Shown in pieces: positions 26,175 through 34,309 of a DNA stretch of 64,000 nt. The notes below the pieces were generated by a model, which saw only the letters and a program-made list of their open reading frames with translations, made no database searches and had not been told where the DNA came from. Where the stretch lies: positions 48,203 to 112,202 of the forward strand of contig CAMOIE010000009.1 of NCBI GenBank assembly GCA_946615905.1, read 5' to 3'. The translations under genes were made by a program, and so were the position numbers. The stretch comes from an uncultured Treponema sp. Lineage in GTDB: Bacteria; Spirochaetota; Spirochaetia; Treponematales; Treponemataceae. The first letter of the stretch is position 1. Each line of letters opens with the position of its first letter.

Positions 26175-26966
26175 ATGCTGGAGCTTACTCACATCTCAAA
26201 GACATTTAACAAGGGCACGATTACAGAGAAAAAAGCCCTCCACGATATAAACCTTACCCTTGAGGACGGAGACTTTGTTACTGTCATCGGCGGAAACGGG
26301 GCTGGAAAGTCAACCCTGCTCAATTTGATGGCTGGAGTCCACAGCTGCGACACAGGAATAATCCGCCTGAACGGCAAGGACATAACTGACATGAGCGAGC
26401 ACAGGCGGGCAAAATACTTCGGTCGCGTCTTTCAGGACCCAATGCTGGGAACAGCGTCAAACATGGAGATTGAGGAGAACCTCGCTATGGCATACCGCCG
26501 TGGAAAGAGGCGGACTCTTGCCTGGGGAATCAAAAATTCCGAGCGGAACAACTACCGCGAAAAGCTGGCCCTTCTTGACCTGGGGCTTGAGAACCGGATG
26601 CACTCAAAGGTAGGACTCCTTTCCGGCGGACAGAGGCAGGCTCTGACCCTTTTGATGGCGACTTTGCAAAAGCCTGATGTTCTCCTTTTGGACGAGCATA
26701 CGGCTGCCCTTGATCCAAAAACAGCCCAGAAAGTCCTTGACCTGACCGAGCATTTCGTCAAAAAAGACAACCTAACGACCTTTATGGTAACACACAACAT
26801 GAGCCACGCCATAAAATACGGCAACCGCCTGATTATGATGCTTGAGGGCCACATAGTCTTTGATGTCCGGGGCGAGGAAAAGCAAAATCTCAAAGTCGAG
26901 GATTTGATGGAGAAATTCCGCACGGCAAAGGGCGATGCTCTGAGCGACAGGATGGTTTTGAACTGA
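26175..26966 (+). CDS. ABC transporter ATPase partner of the orphan permease
   Basis: The 263-residue ATPase has Walker A GGNGAGKST, a Q-loop in VFQDPMLG, the signature LSGGQRQAL, Walker B VLLLDEHTAALD and H-loop VTHNMSHA. It starts on the base after the permease stop, with AGGAGGACA inside the permease end as ribosome site. The pair energises uptake of an unknown small molecule. It has the COG1101 look that accompanies COG4120 permeases. Confidence 0.9.
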   Translation: MLELTHISKTFNKGTITEKKALHDINLTLEDGDFVTVIGGNGAGKSTLLNLMAGVHSCDTGIIRLNGKDITDMSEHRRAKYFGRVFQDPMLGTASNMEIEENLAMAYRRGKRRTLAWGIKNSERNNYREKLALLDLGLENRMHSKVGLLSGGQRQALTLLMATLQKPDVLLLDEHTAALDPKTAQKVLDLTEHFVKKDNLTTFMVTHNMSHAIKYGNRLIMMLEGHIVFDVRGEEKQNLKVEDLMEKFRTAKGDALSDRMVLN

Positions 26967-27040
26967 TTTTTTGACTACGGGCGCCACCCGCCTGCCTCCG
27001 GCAGCCGGGCCGCTACTTCCGGGGTTCGCTCACGCTCATA

Positions 27041-27160
27041 GGGGCTGTCAAAAAAAGTGGAAAAAACGGTGGTTGAGCTTGTCGAAACCTCCGTTGATAG
27101 TGGTAAATGTCATTTCGACAGGCTCAATGACCGCATTCTGCGAATTAATTGGACAGCCCC
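27041..27160. mobile_element. MITE-like element with TA flanks
   Basis: The 9-base terminal inverted repeats GGGGCTGTC/GACAGCCCC are each bordered by TA. Inside is a second imperfect inverted repeat, TTGAGCTTGTCGAAA and TTTCGACAGGCTCAA. It has no coding capacity. A related end occurs at 29529-29571. TA flanks suggest an IS630/Tc1-type duplication. Confidence 0.6.
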
Positions 27161-27299
27161 TACTCCGCCCGCTCCAATCGCTGGCGCATTTTCATCTGCC
27201 AGTTCTTTTTGTTATAATTTTTACCTATAGCCAATTATCCGATAATAGTATTAGCCAAAGAATTTGATTTGCAGTAATCTCCTGTGTGTAAATAAAACC

Positions 27300-27470
27300 T
27301 AGTAGATAGCTAGGAAATAAAAAAAAGCGATTCGGCTCATGCCGGGTTACGAGGAGGCATGATAAAAATTACGTCCGTGTAATTTTTATCATGGGCAGTT
27401 GTGTTCTAAAGCCCACAACTGCTATCCGCACCATCCTTGGTGCGCGGCTGCCGCCGAGGCTTTAAAGGAG
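27300..27470 (+). promoter_or_regulatory. Structured 5' leader of metY, class unknown
   Basis: Consecutive hairpins: CGGC-TCAT-GCCG near 27332-27344; a perfect 15-pair stem at 27358-27393 around loop GTCCGT; a 9-pair stem GCAGTTGTG/CACAACTGC at 27395-27422; and CCGCACCA/TGGTGC-GCGG at 27426-27447. AAAGGAG follows at 27464-27470. I see no SAM-I, SAM-II, SAH, cobalamin or T-box consensus. A sulfur or methionine signal is a natural guess given metY. Confidence 0.5.
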
Positions 27471-27478
27471 ATAAAATT

Positions 27479-28759
27479 ATGGCAGATTACAAATTCGAGA
27501 CACTTCAATTACACGTCGGACAGGAGACAGCAGACCCCGCGACAGACAGCCGCGCGGTTCCGATTTACCAGACTACAAGCTATGTCTTTCACAGCGCCCA
27601 GCACGCCGCAGACCGCTTTGGTCTCAAAGATGCCGGTAATATCTATGGCCGCCTGACAAACTCCACGGTTGACGTTCTTGAGCGGCGAGTTGCGGCCCTT
27701 GAGGGTGGTGTGGCAGGCCTTGCTGTCGCGTCAGGGGCGGCCGCCGTCACCTATGCGATTACAGCCCTTGTAAAGGCCGGCGGCCACGTTGTAGCCCAAA
27801 AGACTATATACGGAGGCTCATATAACCTCCTTGCCCATACGCTCAAAGAATTCGGAATAGAGACGACCTTTGTCGATGCCCACAATCTTAAAGAGGTCGA
27901 GGAGGCAATCAAGGAAAACACCCGCCTTGTCTACCTTGAGACTTTGGGAAATCCCAACTCCGACATTCCGAACATCGATGAGATTGCCAAAATCGCCCAC
28001 AAGCACAATCTTCCTGTCGCGGTTGACAACACTTTCGGCACTCCATTTTTAATCCGTCCTCTGGAACACGGCGCAGACCTGGTTATTCACTCCGCGACAA
28101 AATTCATCGGCGGCCACGGAACGACTTTGGGCGGCATCATAGTTGACGGAGGAAACTTTGACTGGGAAAAATCAGGAAAATACCCCCAGCTTTCAGCCCC
28201 CAACGACTCCTACCACGGAATTTCATTCGTGCAGGCGGCGGGCAAGGCGGCCCTCGCGACCTACATCCGGGCGATTCTCCTGCGCGACGAGGGTGCGACT
28301 CTTTCTCCTTTCAATGCCTTTATCCTTTTGCAGGGAATCGAAACCCTTTCCTTGCGCCTTGAGCGTCACGTTGAGAACGCTCTTAAAGTCGTGGAATATC
28401 TTGCAAAAAATCCAAAGGTGGCCAAGGTGAACCATCCTTCTCTTGCAAACCACCCGGACCACGAGCTTTACAAAAAGTATTTCCCGAACGGGGGCGGCTC
28501 TATCTTCACATTTGAGATTAAGGGCGGACAAAAGGAAGCCTTTGCCTTTATCGACCATTTGAAGCTTTTCAGCCTGCTTGCAAACGTCGCCGACGTGAAA
28601 TCCCTTGTGATTCACCCGTATACGACAACACATGCTGAACTTTCAAAGGAAGAGCTTGCCGAGCAGGGAATCACTCCTGCGACAATCCGCCTTAGCATCG
28701 GAACCGAGCATATCGACGACATCATCGCGGACTTGGAGAAAGGATTCGCGGCTGTCTGA
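27479..28759 (+). CDS. metY: O-acetylhomoserine sulfhydrylase (aminocarboxypropyltransferase)
   Basis: ATG at 27479 has AAAGGAG 8 bases upstream; an earlier in-frame start at 27437 would fall inside the leader hairpins. The 426-residue Cys/Met-metabolism PLP enzyme has ETLQLHVGQETADPATDSRA, YQTTSYVF, LYGRLTNST-type context (NIYGRLTNSTVDVLERR), and HSATKFIGGHGTTLGG with the PLP Lys. The length above 420 and the GGHGTT loop favour MetY over cystathionine gamma-synthase. It makes homocysteine from O-acetylhomoserine and sulfide. Confidence 0.93.
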   Translation: MADYKFETLQLHVGQETADPATDSRAVPIYQTTSYVFHSAQHAADRFGLKDAGNIYGRLTNSTVDVLERRVAALEGGVAGLAVASGAAAVTYAITALVKAGGHVVAQKTIYGGSYNLLAHTLKEFGIETTFVDAHNLKEVEEAIKENTRLVYLETLGNPNSDIPNIDEIAKIAHKHNLPVAVDNTFGTPFLIRPLEHGADLVIHSATKFIGGHGTTLGGIIVDGGNFDWEKSGKYPQLSAPNDSYHGISFVQAAGKAALATYIRAILLRDEGATLSPFNAFILLQGIETLSLRLERHVENALKVVEYLAKNPKVAKVNHPSLANHPDHELYKKYFPNGGGSIFTFEIKGGQKEAFAFIDHLKLFSLLANVADVKSLVIHPYTTTHAELSKEELAEQGITPATIRLSIGTEHIDDIIADLEKGFAAV

Positions 28760-29059
28760 TTTATTTAGCCTTGATTTCGAGTTTTCTAACAACTGATTTT
28801 TTCTAGAAAGAACAGCCGCGTCACTTGCTTGCTGAAAAAACTGCTGAAAAATAAAAATTACTTCCGAAAGAACCCGTCCGAGCTTCGCACGCTTCGCGTC
28901 AGAGGTATCGCACTCGCATTTTTACTTCGTAAAAATACTCGGCACGTCTCAGAGTGCTATGTCGGCCGGAACCTTTCTCCCGTAATTTTTAATTTCATCC
29001 TCATAAATGTAAGTCATAGCGGCTGTTCCGCCATTTATGCAGAAAAATTAATCATTTCC

Positions 29060-29102
29060 AAACTCGACATTCATTCTGTCAAAATCGGAGAATGTCGAGT
29101 TT
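29060..29102. repeat. 13-pair inverted repeat, CTCGACATTC motif
   Basis: AAACTCGACATTC, 17-base loop, GAATGTCGAGTTT. One arm recurs at about 29484-29496 and, with one change, at about 58153-58165. Confidence 0.7.
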
Positions 29103-29267
29103 TCCCCGTGAATTAAGGATTGTCTTGAAAAAGTCAAAAACGGTCGTAACTACGGATATATCAACCGCATTATAAGAGTAGCAGATAAATTGAAAGCCGC
29201 TCAATGAACTCCAATTTTGACGGGAGCGGGAAGGAGCGGCGCGGATTGCGAAAACACTCTGTTCTTG

Positions 29268-29365
29268 CCTGCCGCGAAAGCGGCAAACGTATAAAGTTTC
29301 AAGGCAAGAACAGCGTGTAGCGACGGTACCTAGCGGTTTCGACAGGCCGCGAGCGCGACTGGAAG
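29268..29365. repeat. 98-bp dispersed element, copy 1
   Basis: It matches 52710-52807 in inverted orientation at about 90 percent identity by eye, over the region holding AAACGTATAAAGTTTCAAGG and CAGCGTGTAGCGAC. In this copy CTGTTCTTGCCT just left of the boundary pairs with AGGCAAGAACAG at 29302-29313, and GCCGC-GAAA-GCGGC lies in the loop. Confidence 0.8.
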
Positions 29366-29528
29366 CGTACGTCAAAATTGGTTTTATAGAAAATCTTACA
29401 AAATATCGAAGTTTTTTTATAATGCGGTTGCCGTAGGGGGGCAAAAGACCGTTTTTCATCTGTTTTAATTCTTGCTTTATAAAAAACTCGACATTCGGGC
29501 TATTTAAAAATAGAATTTTGTAGGCCGG

Positions 29529-29571
29529 GGGTGTCCAAAAACGCATTATGCGGATTACTTGGACAGCCCTC
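29529..29571. mobile_element. Short MITE-like remnant
   Basis: GGTGTCCAAAAACGCAT...GGATTACTTGGACAGCCC: the right end is nearly the same as the right end of the MITE at 27041-27160 (CGCATTCTGCGAATTAATTG then GACAGCCCC). The left inverted repeat is imperfect. It abuts the 3' end of the dCache-GGDEF gene. Confidence 0.5.
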
Positions 29572-29573
29572 TT

Positions 29574-31136
29574 TTAGTTTTTCCTGCCTTGCTTTGAGGC
29601 TTTTTTGTTTTCGTACATGCAGTCATCGGCCCGGTTGAATACGTCCACGTAGGCCTCGTGTTTTTCTGGCTGGTAGACGGCCACCCCGAAGGCCACTGAA
29701 ACCGGGAATGTGATTCCCACCGCGCTGAATGTGGCGTTGTGACTTTCCAGCTCGAAGCTCTGCAAAAGCTGTGACCGGTTCACATAGTCGCTTCTCTCAA
29801 GAATCACGACAAATTCATCGCCGCCGATACGGAAAACCGGGCTGTGGGCGAATATGCGGCAGATGAGGTGGGTGGCGTTTATAATCAGCTGGTTTCCGAC
29901 CTCGTGGCCGTAAAAGTCGTTTGTCTGCTTCAAGTTGTTTACGTCGAAGACGCATACACCGAAGGGGGCATCGTTGCCGCTATGCCTGGCTTCCAGTTTT
30001 TTGACTTCCTGCTTGTAGGCGGCAGAATTTCTAATTCCTGTGAGCGGATCCTTGTACATGTGGTCCGGCAGCACTTTCAGCGTTTTTCTGAACGCGTCCG
30101 CCAAAATGCCGATTTCATCCGTCGAGTCAGTCGTTATATGTACATTCAAGTCACCGGCCGCGATTTTTTTAGTCGCGTCCGTAAGCTCGATAAGGGGCTT
30201 TACAATCTTACGCGCCATTATGGCTCCCGCCGCGGCGAAAAGGCTTGTGAAGAGCAGGGTGACGATTATATACAGAGAAGTCATGCGGTTGCGCCCGGCG
30301 TTTATCTCCGCTTTTGATGCTGTGACGTAGACGAACCAGCCGTTTTTCAGTTGGATTTCACTTTCAATGGCGTTTCTGTCCTTTTTGATTTCCTTGCTGC
30401 CGTTCTCGTAATCCTTATGGTAGATAATCTTGCTGTCTTTGTCTGTGATATAGGCATAGCCGCTTCTATATGGAAGAATCCTGTTCATTTCGCTTACGAT
30501 TATGGTGAAATCTATGTCCATGCCGACAACACCGATCAGGGTGTCTCCGATAAAGAGCGGCGTGACATAGGAAATCATATAGGCGCCGACGTTTTTGTCC
30601 TCATAGGGCAGAATCCACGTGGCCTTGCGGCTTGTTGCGGCTCCGTAGTACCAACCGACATGCTCAGTGTCGTTCTTGTCGTATTTTGCTATGTCAGTCG
30701 GAGTGATAGGTACGAAATTTGCCCCCCTTTTTCTATTTGCCCATAAAAAGCCGGGGTTATTATCATAGTGAATCAATTCTGGATTGTAGCGGACGTAGAA
30801 TGAGACGGCTCCGTTTGTGTGATAGGCGATGTGATAAAAAAGCTGCTCAAAATCGCGGGTCAGGCCCAACTGGTATTCATCATCGTTGACAAACCGATTT
30901 ACGTTGGACAGTTTTGTGGTCATCAGGTCTCTCATTGTGTTGACTGACTGCTCAACGTTGCCCATCGTCACATCCAGATGTTCTCTTTCCGCAAGGCTTG
31001 TGAGCTTAAGCGCCTGCATGGCATTTCTCCGGCTCGATTTCGTCAAATGCATGATGCTGAGGCAACTGAGGGTCGCGGCGGAGAGGAGAATGCTAGCGTA
31101 TATGATGGCTACTAGCTTAGTCTTTATGGAAACCAT
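29574..31136 (-). CDS. dCache-HAMP-GGDEF transmembrane diguanylate cyclase
   Basis: The 520-residue protein has TM1 (about 8-28), a periplasmic dCache sensor of about 240 residues (GWYYGAATSRKATWILPYED, VTPLFIGDTLIGVVGMDID) and TM2 (about 285-307). A HAMP domain (KPLIELTDATKKIAAGDLNV) and GGDEF (DPLTGIRNSAAYKQE, FDVNNLKQTNDFYGHEVGNQ, FRIGGDEFVVIL) follow. The GGDEF loop is intact; no RxxD inhibitory site. It should turn an extracellular small-molecule signal into c-di-GMP. The start lacks a Shine-Dalgarno sequence and lies 9 bases from TATAAT. Confidence 0.92.
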   Translation of the reverse strand: MVSIKTKLVAIIYASILLSAATLSCLSIMHLTKSSRRNAMQALKLTSLAEREHLDVTMGNVEQSVNTMRDLMTTKLSNVNRFVNDDEYQLGLTRDFEQLFYHIAYHTNGAVSFYVRYNPELIHYDNNPGFLWANRKRGANFVPITPTDIAKYDKNDTEHVGWYYGAATSRKATWILPYEDKNVGAYMISYVTPLFIGDTLIGVVGMDIDFTIIVSEMNRILPYRSGYAYITDKDSKIIYHKDYENGSKEIKKDRNAIESEIQLKNGWFVYVTASKAEINAGRNRMTSLYIIVTLLFTSLFAAAGAIMARKIVKPLIELTDATKKIAAGDLNVHITTDSTDEIGILADAFRKTLKVLPDHMYKDPLTGIRNSAAYKQEVKKLEARHSGNDAPFGVCVFDVNNLKQTNDFYGHEVGNQLIINATHLICRIFAHSPVFRIGGDEFVVILERSDYVNRSQLLQSFELESHNATFSAVGITFPVSVAFGVAVYQPEKHEAYVDVFNRADDCMYENKKASKQGRKN

Positions 31137-31145
31137 ATTAATACT

Positions 31146-31174
31146 ATTATAAGATAAGAATGCAGAAAAAACAA
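31146..31174 (-). promoter_or_regulatory. Promoter of dCache-GGDEF gene
   Basis: Read on the minus strand: TTGTTT, 17-base spacer, TATAAT; 9 bases then separate the -10 box from the ATG, with no Shine-Dalgarno sequence. Confidence 0.55.
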
Positions 31175-31303
31175 TTTTACTTTCTGTTATTATCTATACA
31201 TTTACTATTCATCATTGAGCAAGGCATAAATTTTCTATATAATTTTGACTGAAACAAGATACGAGAGCAGGTTGCCGCAGGCATCCGTGCGACTGTTTTT
31301 TTT

Positions 31304-31400
31304 GCGTGAGGGATTGGAGGGGCGGCGTAGCCGTTCGCGTTGGTTGAGCTTGTCGAAACCTAAGCGAATGCAGCGAAAGCGGAACCCCGAAAAGCCCGAC
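31304..31400. repeat. Dispersed repeat family B with nested REP core
   Basis: GCG...GGATTGGAG-GGCGGCG-AGCCG at the left and GCAGCG-AAGCGGAACC-CG-AAAGCCC at the right match the reverse complement of 43281-43354. Here the loop holds an extra GGTTGAGCTTGTCGAAACCT (31342-31361), the same core as in the MITE at 27.07 kb. Confidence 0.65.
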
Positions 31401-31462
31401 CCGCCGTCGGCGGGGCACGCCCAGAAATTTATTCATTTTTCGTTGTTAATTGAGGTGGCAAG

Positions 31463-33124
31463 ATGGCAGATACAATGCATCCTTTGCAGAAAAATCCCGC
31501 TTGGAAGGGAAGAAGGGGACCGGTCGTCCTTGTGATTATGGACGGCGTGGGCTATGGAAAATACGAGGAAGGAGACGCTGTAAAAGCCTCCAAAATGAAG
31601 TATTTGGACTGGTTCAAGGCTAACTGCCCGAACACAAAGCTCAAGGCTCACGGAACTGCTGTAGGACTCCCCTCTGACGGTGACATGGGAAACTCCGAGG
31701 TCGGACACAACGCTATGGGCTGCGGACGCGTATTCGCTCAGGGGGCGAAATTGGTCGGCGAGTCAATCTCATCCGGCACACTCTATCAGGGCGACACATG
31801 GAAAAAACTCGTCAAAAACGTGAAGGACAAGGATTCAACATTCCATTTTATCGGCCTTGTCTCTGACGGAAACGTTCACTCTCATATCGACCACCTCAAG
31901 GGGATGATTGAGCAGGCACACAAGGAAGGGGTTAAGAAGATCCGCGTTCACGGACTTTTGGACGGACGCGACGTTCCACCGACATCTGCCCTTGACTATT
32001 TTAAGCCTCTTGAAGAATTTTTGGCTTCTTTTAAAGACGCAGACTATAGAATCGCTTCCGGCGGCGGCCGCATGTACATGACTATGGACCGCTACGGGGC
32101 TGACTGGTCAATGGTTGACCGTGGCTGGAAGGCTCACGTTTTGGGAGAAGGAAGGCAGTTTGCTTCCGCGACTGAGGCGATTGAGACTTACCGCAATGAG
32201 ACTCCCGGACTTTTGGATCAGGACATGCACGAGTTCGTAATCGCAGAAGGCGGAAAGCCTGTAGGCACAATCAATGACGGCGACTCAGTGATTTACTTTA
32301 ACTTCCGTGGCGACCGCGCTTTGGAAATTTCTGCCGCCTTTGAAGAAGGAGCAGAATTCGACAAATTCGACCGCAAGAGAGTCCCGGCTGTTGAGTATGC
32401 CGGAATGATGGAGTACGACGGCGACAACCACAAGCCTGCCCAGTACCTCGTGAACCCGCCTTCAATCGACCGCACTATGGGCGAGTACCTGACAAAAACT
32501 GGCGTCCACCTTATGGCGATTTCTGAGACTCAGAAATACGGCCACGTGACATACTTCTTCAACGGAAACCGCCCCGGCGAGTTTGACAAGAGTCTTGAGA
32601 CTTATGTCGAAGTTCCGTCCGATGTAGTTCCCTTTGAGCAGAGACCGTGGATGAAGTGCGCTGAGATTACAGACAAGGTGATTGAGGCGATTAAGTCTGG
32701 AAAATACGACCACATCCGCCTCAACTATCCGAACGGTGACATGGTTGGACACACTGGAGTCTTCAACGCTGTCGTCTGCTCTATGGAAGGAATGGACTTG
32801 CAGCTTGGCCGCCTTAAGGCCGCGATTGAGGAGGCAGGCGGAATTCTCTGCATCACAGCCGACCACGGAAACTCTGACGATATGTACGAGCATAAAAAGG
32901 ACGGCTCTGTTGCAAAGGACGCGAACGGCGAGCCTAAGGCTAAGACCAGCCACTCATTGAACCCGGTTCCAGGAATCATCTATGACCCCGAGTACAAGGG
33001 CGAGTGGGATCAGGACAATCTCAACGAGGGGCTTGGAATCTCATCCTGGCCGGCAACGCTTATGACACTCATGGGCTATGTTCCGCCGACTGACTATGAC
33101 AAGTCAATCGTCAACATGAAGTAG
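31463..33124 (+). CDS. gpmI: 2,3-bisphosphoglycerate-independent phosphoglycerate mutase
   Basis: The 553-residue alkaline-phosphatase-superfamily enzyme of glycolysis needs Mn2+. Motifs: VVLVIMDGVGYG (metal Asp), GNSEVGHNAMGCGRV with the phosphoserine Ser, VHGLLDGRDVPPTSAL, and ITADHGNSDDMYE with metal Asp and His. Length is slightly above the common 510. Single gene with its own leader and a terminator after it. Confidence 0.97.
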   Translation: MADTMHPLQKNPAWKGRRGPVVLVIMDGVGYGKYEEGDAVKASKMKYLDWFKANCPNTKLKAHGTAVGLPSDGDMGNSEVGHNAMGCGRVFAQGAKLVGESISSGTLYQGDTWKKLVKNVKDKDSTFHFIGLVSDGNVHSHIDHLKGMIEQAHKEGVKKIRVHGLLDGRDVPPTSALDYFKPLEEFLASFKDADYRIASGGGRMYMTMDRYGADWSMVDRGWKAHVLGEGRQFASATEAIETYRNETPGLLDQDMHEFVIAEGGKPVGTINDGDSVIYFNFRGDRALEISAAFEEGAEFDKFDRKRVPAVEYAGMMEYDGDNHKPAQYLVNPPSIDRTMGEYLTKTGVHLMAISETQKYGHVTYFFNGNRPGEFDKSLETYVEVPSDVVPFEQRPWMKCAEITDKVIEAIKSGKYDHIRLNYPNGDMVGHTGVFNAVVCSMEGMDLQLGRLKAAIEEAGGILCITADHGNSDDMYEHKKDGSVAKDANGEPKAKTSHSLNPVPGIIYDPEYKGEWDQDNLNEGLGISSWPATLMTLMGYVPPTDYDKSIVNMK

Positions 33125-33149
33125 ACGACAAAAAAACATCCGGTCATAT

Positions 33150-33196
33150 AAAAAATCCGCCCGTTCCCGAAAATCGGAGATGGACGGATTTTTTTT
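33150..33196. terminator. Bidirectional terminator after gpmI
   Basis: AAAAATCCG-x-CC ... GG-x-CGGATTTTTTTT stem between gpmI and the converging amino-acid binding-protein gene. Confidence 0.75.
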
Positions 33197-33244
33197 GAAA
33201 TAGATTCTTCGCTTCGCTCAGAATGACTGGAGCTAGGAAAAAAT

Positions 33245-33335
33245 TGCGCCAGGCTATGGAGCAGCGCGGAGCGGCCGCTTGAAAAGCGGCTGAGGGCTAC
33301 CGAACTGCGTAACAGCCGCCCGGGCGCCCTGATTT
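33245..33335. repeat. Dispersed G+C-rich repeat, degenerate family B member
   Basis: It begins ATTGCGCCAGGCTATGGAGC, contains GCCGCTTGAAAAGCGGC and ends GCCCGGGCGCCC. The ATTGCGC...GGAGC opening and a CTACCGAACTGCG phrase recall the block at 43281-43440. Confidence 0.45.
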
Positions 33336-33338
33336 TTT

Positions 33339-34166
33339 TTAAATCTTTCCGCCTTCAACTACGAGGTTGTCGGCTTTTGCTGTCGGACCGTAGACTGAGC
33401 GGAGGGTTGACTCGTAGTCGGCGTGGAAGAAATTTTCTTTGCCTAAAGTCTCGATTTCCTTGTTCAGCCAGTTCAAGAGGTCTGTGTTGCCTTTTTTGAC
33501 CGCCGGGTTGATTGTGTCCAAATTGCCAAGTGACTCGATTCCGACTGTGTAGCCTGGGTTTTCGATTGCCCATGCCAGAACTTCTGTGTTGTCCGTGCTG
33601 AATGCGTCCGCGCGTCCGTCCAAAAGAGCCTTGTAGGTGTCGGCGTAGAGGTCGAATTTAAGCAGTTTTACCTGCGGGTAGTTCTGTGAGAAATATGTTT
33701 CGGCTGTGGTTCCCTTTGCGACAATCAGAGTCTTTCCGTTGAGCTGTTCCGGGGTAGTGACGAGGCTGGAGTCCTTTGAGACGACTCCGAGGGCAACCTT
33801 CATGTAGGGGAGGGTGAAGTCGACTTTCTGGGCGCGCTCCGGAGTTTTTGTGAAGTTTGCGAGAACGATGTCGACTTTGTTTGTCTCAAGAACCTCAACG
33901 CGGGCGGCTGGTTCCACCGGGACGAACTTGACTTTTACGCCCAAATCCTTTGCGATTCTGTTGGCGAAGTAAACGTCATAGCCCTGGTACTCGCCGTTCT
34001 CGTCAACGTAGCCGAAAGGCTTTTTGTCAGAGAAAACCGCAATTTTGATTGTGCCGGATTTTTTGATTTCCGTCACTGTGCGTCCATTCTTTGCCTTTGC
34101 GAATGCCGGTGCTACGGCTGTCAGGGTCAGAAGACCCGCGATTATTGAAGCGATTGTTTTTTTCAT
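33339..34166 (-). CDS. Amino-acid ABC transporter substrate-binding protein (SBP family 3)
   Basis: The 275-residue protein has a signal peptide (IASIIAGLLTLTAVAPAFA). A family 3 fold follows with GTIKIAVFSDKKPFGYVDENG, GYDVYFANRIAKDLGVKVKF, NFTKTPERAQKVDFTLPYM and TLIVAKGTTAETYF (each partial). Arg in TPERAQ is the usual ligand-carboxylate contact. It looks like the PEB1/cystine/polar amino-acid group. The gene lies 143 bases behind its ATPase and has its own consensus promoter, allowing more binding protein than membrane complex. Confidence 0.93.
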   Translation of the reverse strand: MKKTIASIIAGLLTLTAVAPAFAKAKNGRTVTEIKKSGTIKIAVFSDKKPFGYVDENGEYQGYDVYFANRIAKDLGVKVKFVPVEPAARVEVLETNKVDIVLANFTKTPERAQKVDFTLPYMKVALGVVSKDSSLVTTPEQLNGKTLIVAKGTTAETYFSQNYPQVKLLKFDLYADTYKALLDGRADAFSTDNTEVLAWAIENPGYTVGIESLGNLDTINPAVKKGNTDLLNWLNKEIETLGKENFFHADYESTLRSVYGPTAKADNLVVEGGKI

Positions 34167-34238
34167 ACTGTGTCCTCCAAAGTTTTTTTAGTCTAGGGAA
34201 GAATTAAAATTGCGCGCTTTTTTAATTCCTACTAAATC

Positions 34239-34253
34239 CCTATGTAATGTAGG
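34239..34253. promoter_or_regulatory. Candidate operator at the binding-protein promoter
   Basis: CCTATGTAATGTAGG, a near-palindrome overlapping the -10 box on its downstream side. A similar CCTAGTAATTTACTGGG lies at 36440-36456 before the permease operon. Confidence 0.35.
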
Positions 34254-34280
34254 TATAATTATAATTTCCCAGTATGTCAA
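34252..34280 (-). promoter_or_regulatory. Promoter of the amino-acid binding protein
   Basis: Read on the minus strand: TTGACA, 17-base spacer, TATACC. It gives a leader of about 80 bases ending in GGAGG before the ATG at 34166. Confidence 0.75.
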
Positions 34281-34309
34281 TAGGTTTTTGTTAAGTTTTA
34301 GGGAAAAAA

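Larger units (their letters stand above)
26967..27478. other. Gene-free 512-base region: repeats, MITE, metY leader
   Basis: No coding sequence is supported. From left to right: a GCC-rich palindromic block (26985-27035), a TA-flanked MITE-like element (27041-27160), a GCGCCAGCGATTGGAGCGGG-type block read on the minus strand (about 27167-27192), an AT-rich stretch likely to hold the metY promoter (27205-27300), and a multi-hairpin leader to the metY start. Confidence 0.7.
28760..29573. other. Gene-free 814-base region of repeats and palindromes
   Basis: No convincing gene is seen; open frames here are unlike real proteins. Contents: a palindromic cluster near 28880-28970 with ATTTTTAC-TTC-GTAAAAAT; a 13-pair inverted repeat AAACTCGACATTC/GAATGTCGAGTTT at 29060-29102; the 98-bp dispersed element at 29268-29365; another ACTCGACATTC at about 29486; and a MITE-like end at 29529-29571 next to the GGDEF stop. 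Confidence 0.7.
31137..31462. other. Gene-free 326-base divergent region between dCache-GGDEF and gpmI
   Basis: The left part holds the minus-strand promoter for the dCache-GGDEF gene. The right part holds a dispersed repeat (31304-31400) with a TGTCGAAA core nested in it. GAGGTGG at 31452-31458 is the gpmI ribosome site. Confidence 0.65.

Noticed and set aside
27358..27384. Seven-codon leader peptide (MIKITSV) in the metY leader
   Set aside because: GAGGAGG ends one base before the ATG, too close to serve it, and the ORF lies inside the 15-pair stem.
27420..27470. T-box or SAM riboswitch before metY
   Set aside because: GGTGCGCGGC only loosely resembles the T-box AGGGTGGNACCGCG, and no SAM-I/II core phrase is present.
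28829..29546. Open frames of 95 and 155 codons in the metY-GGDEF gap
   Set aside because: They run through palindromic repeats, lack ribosome sites and have implausible composition.
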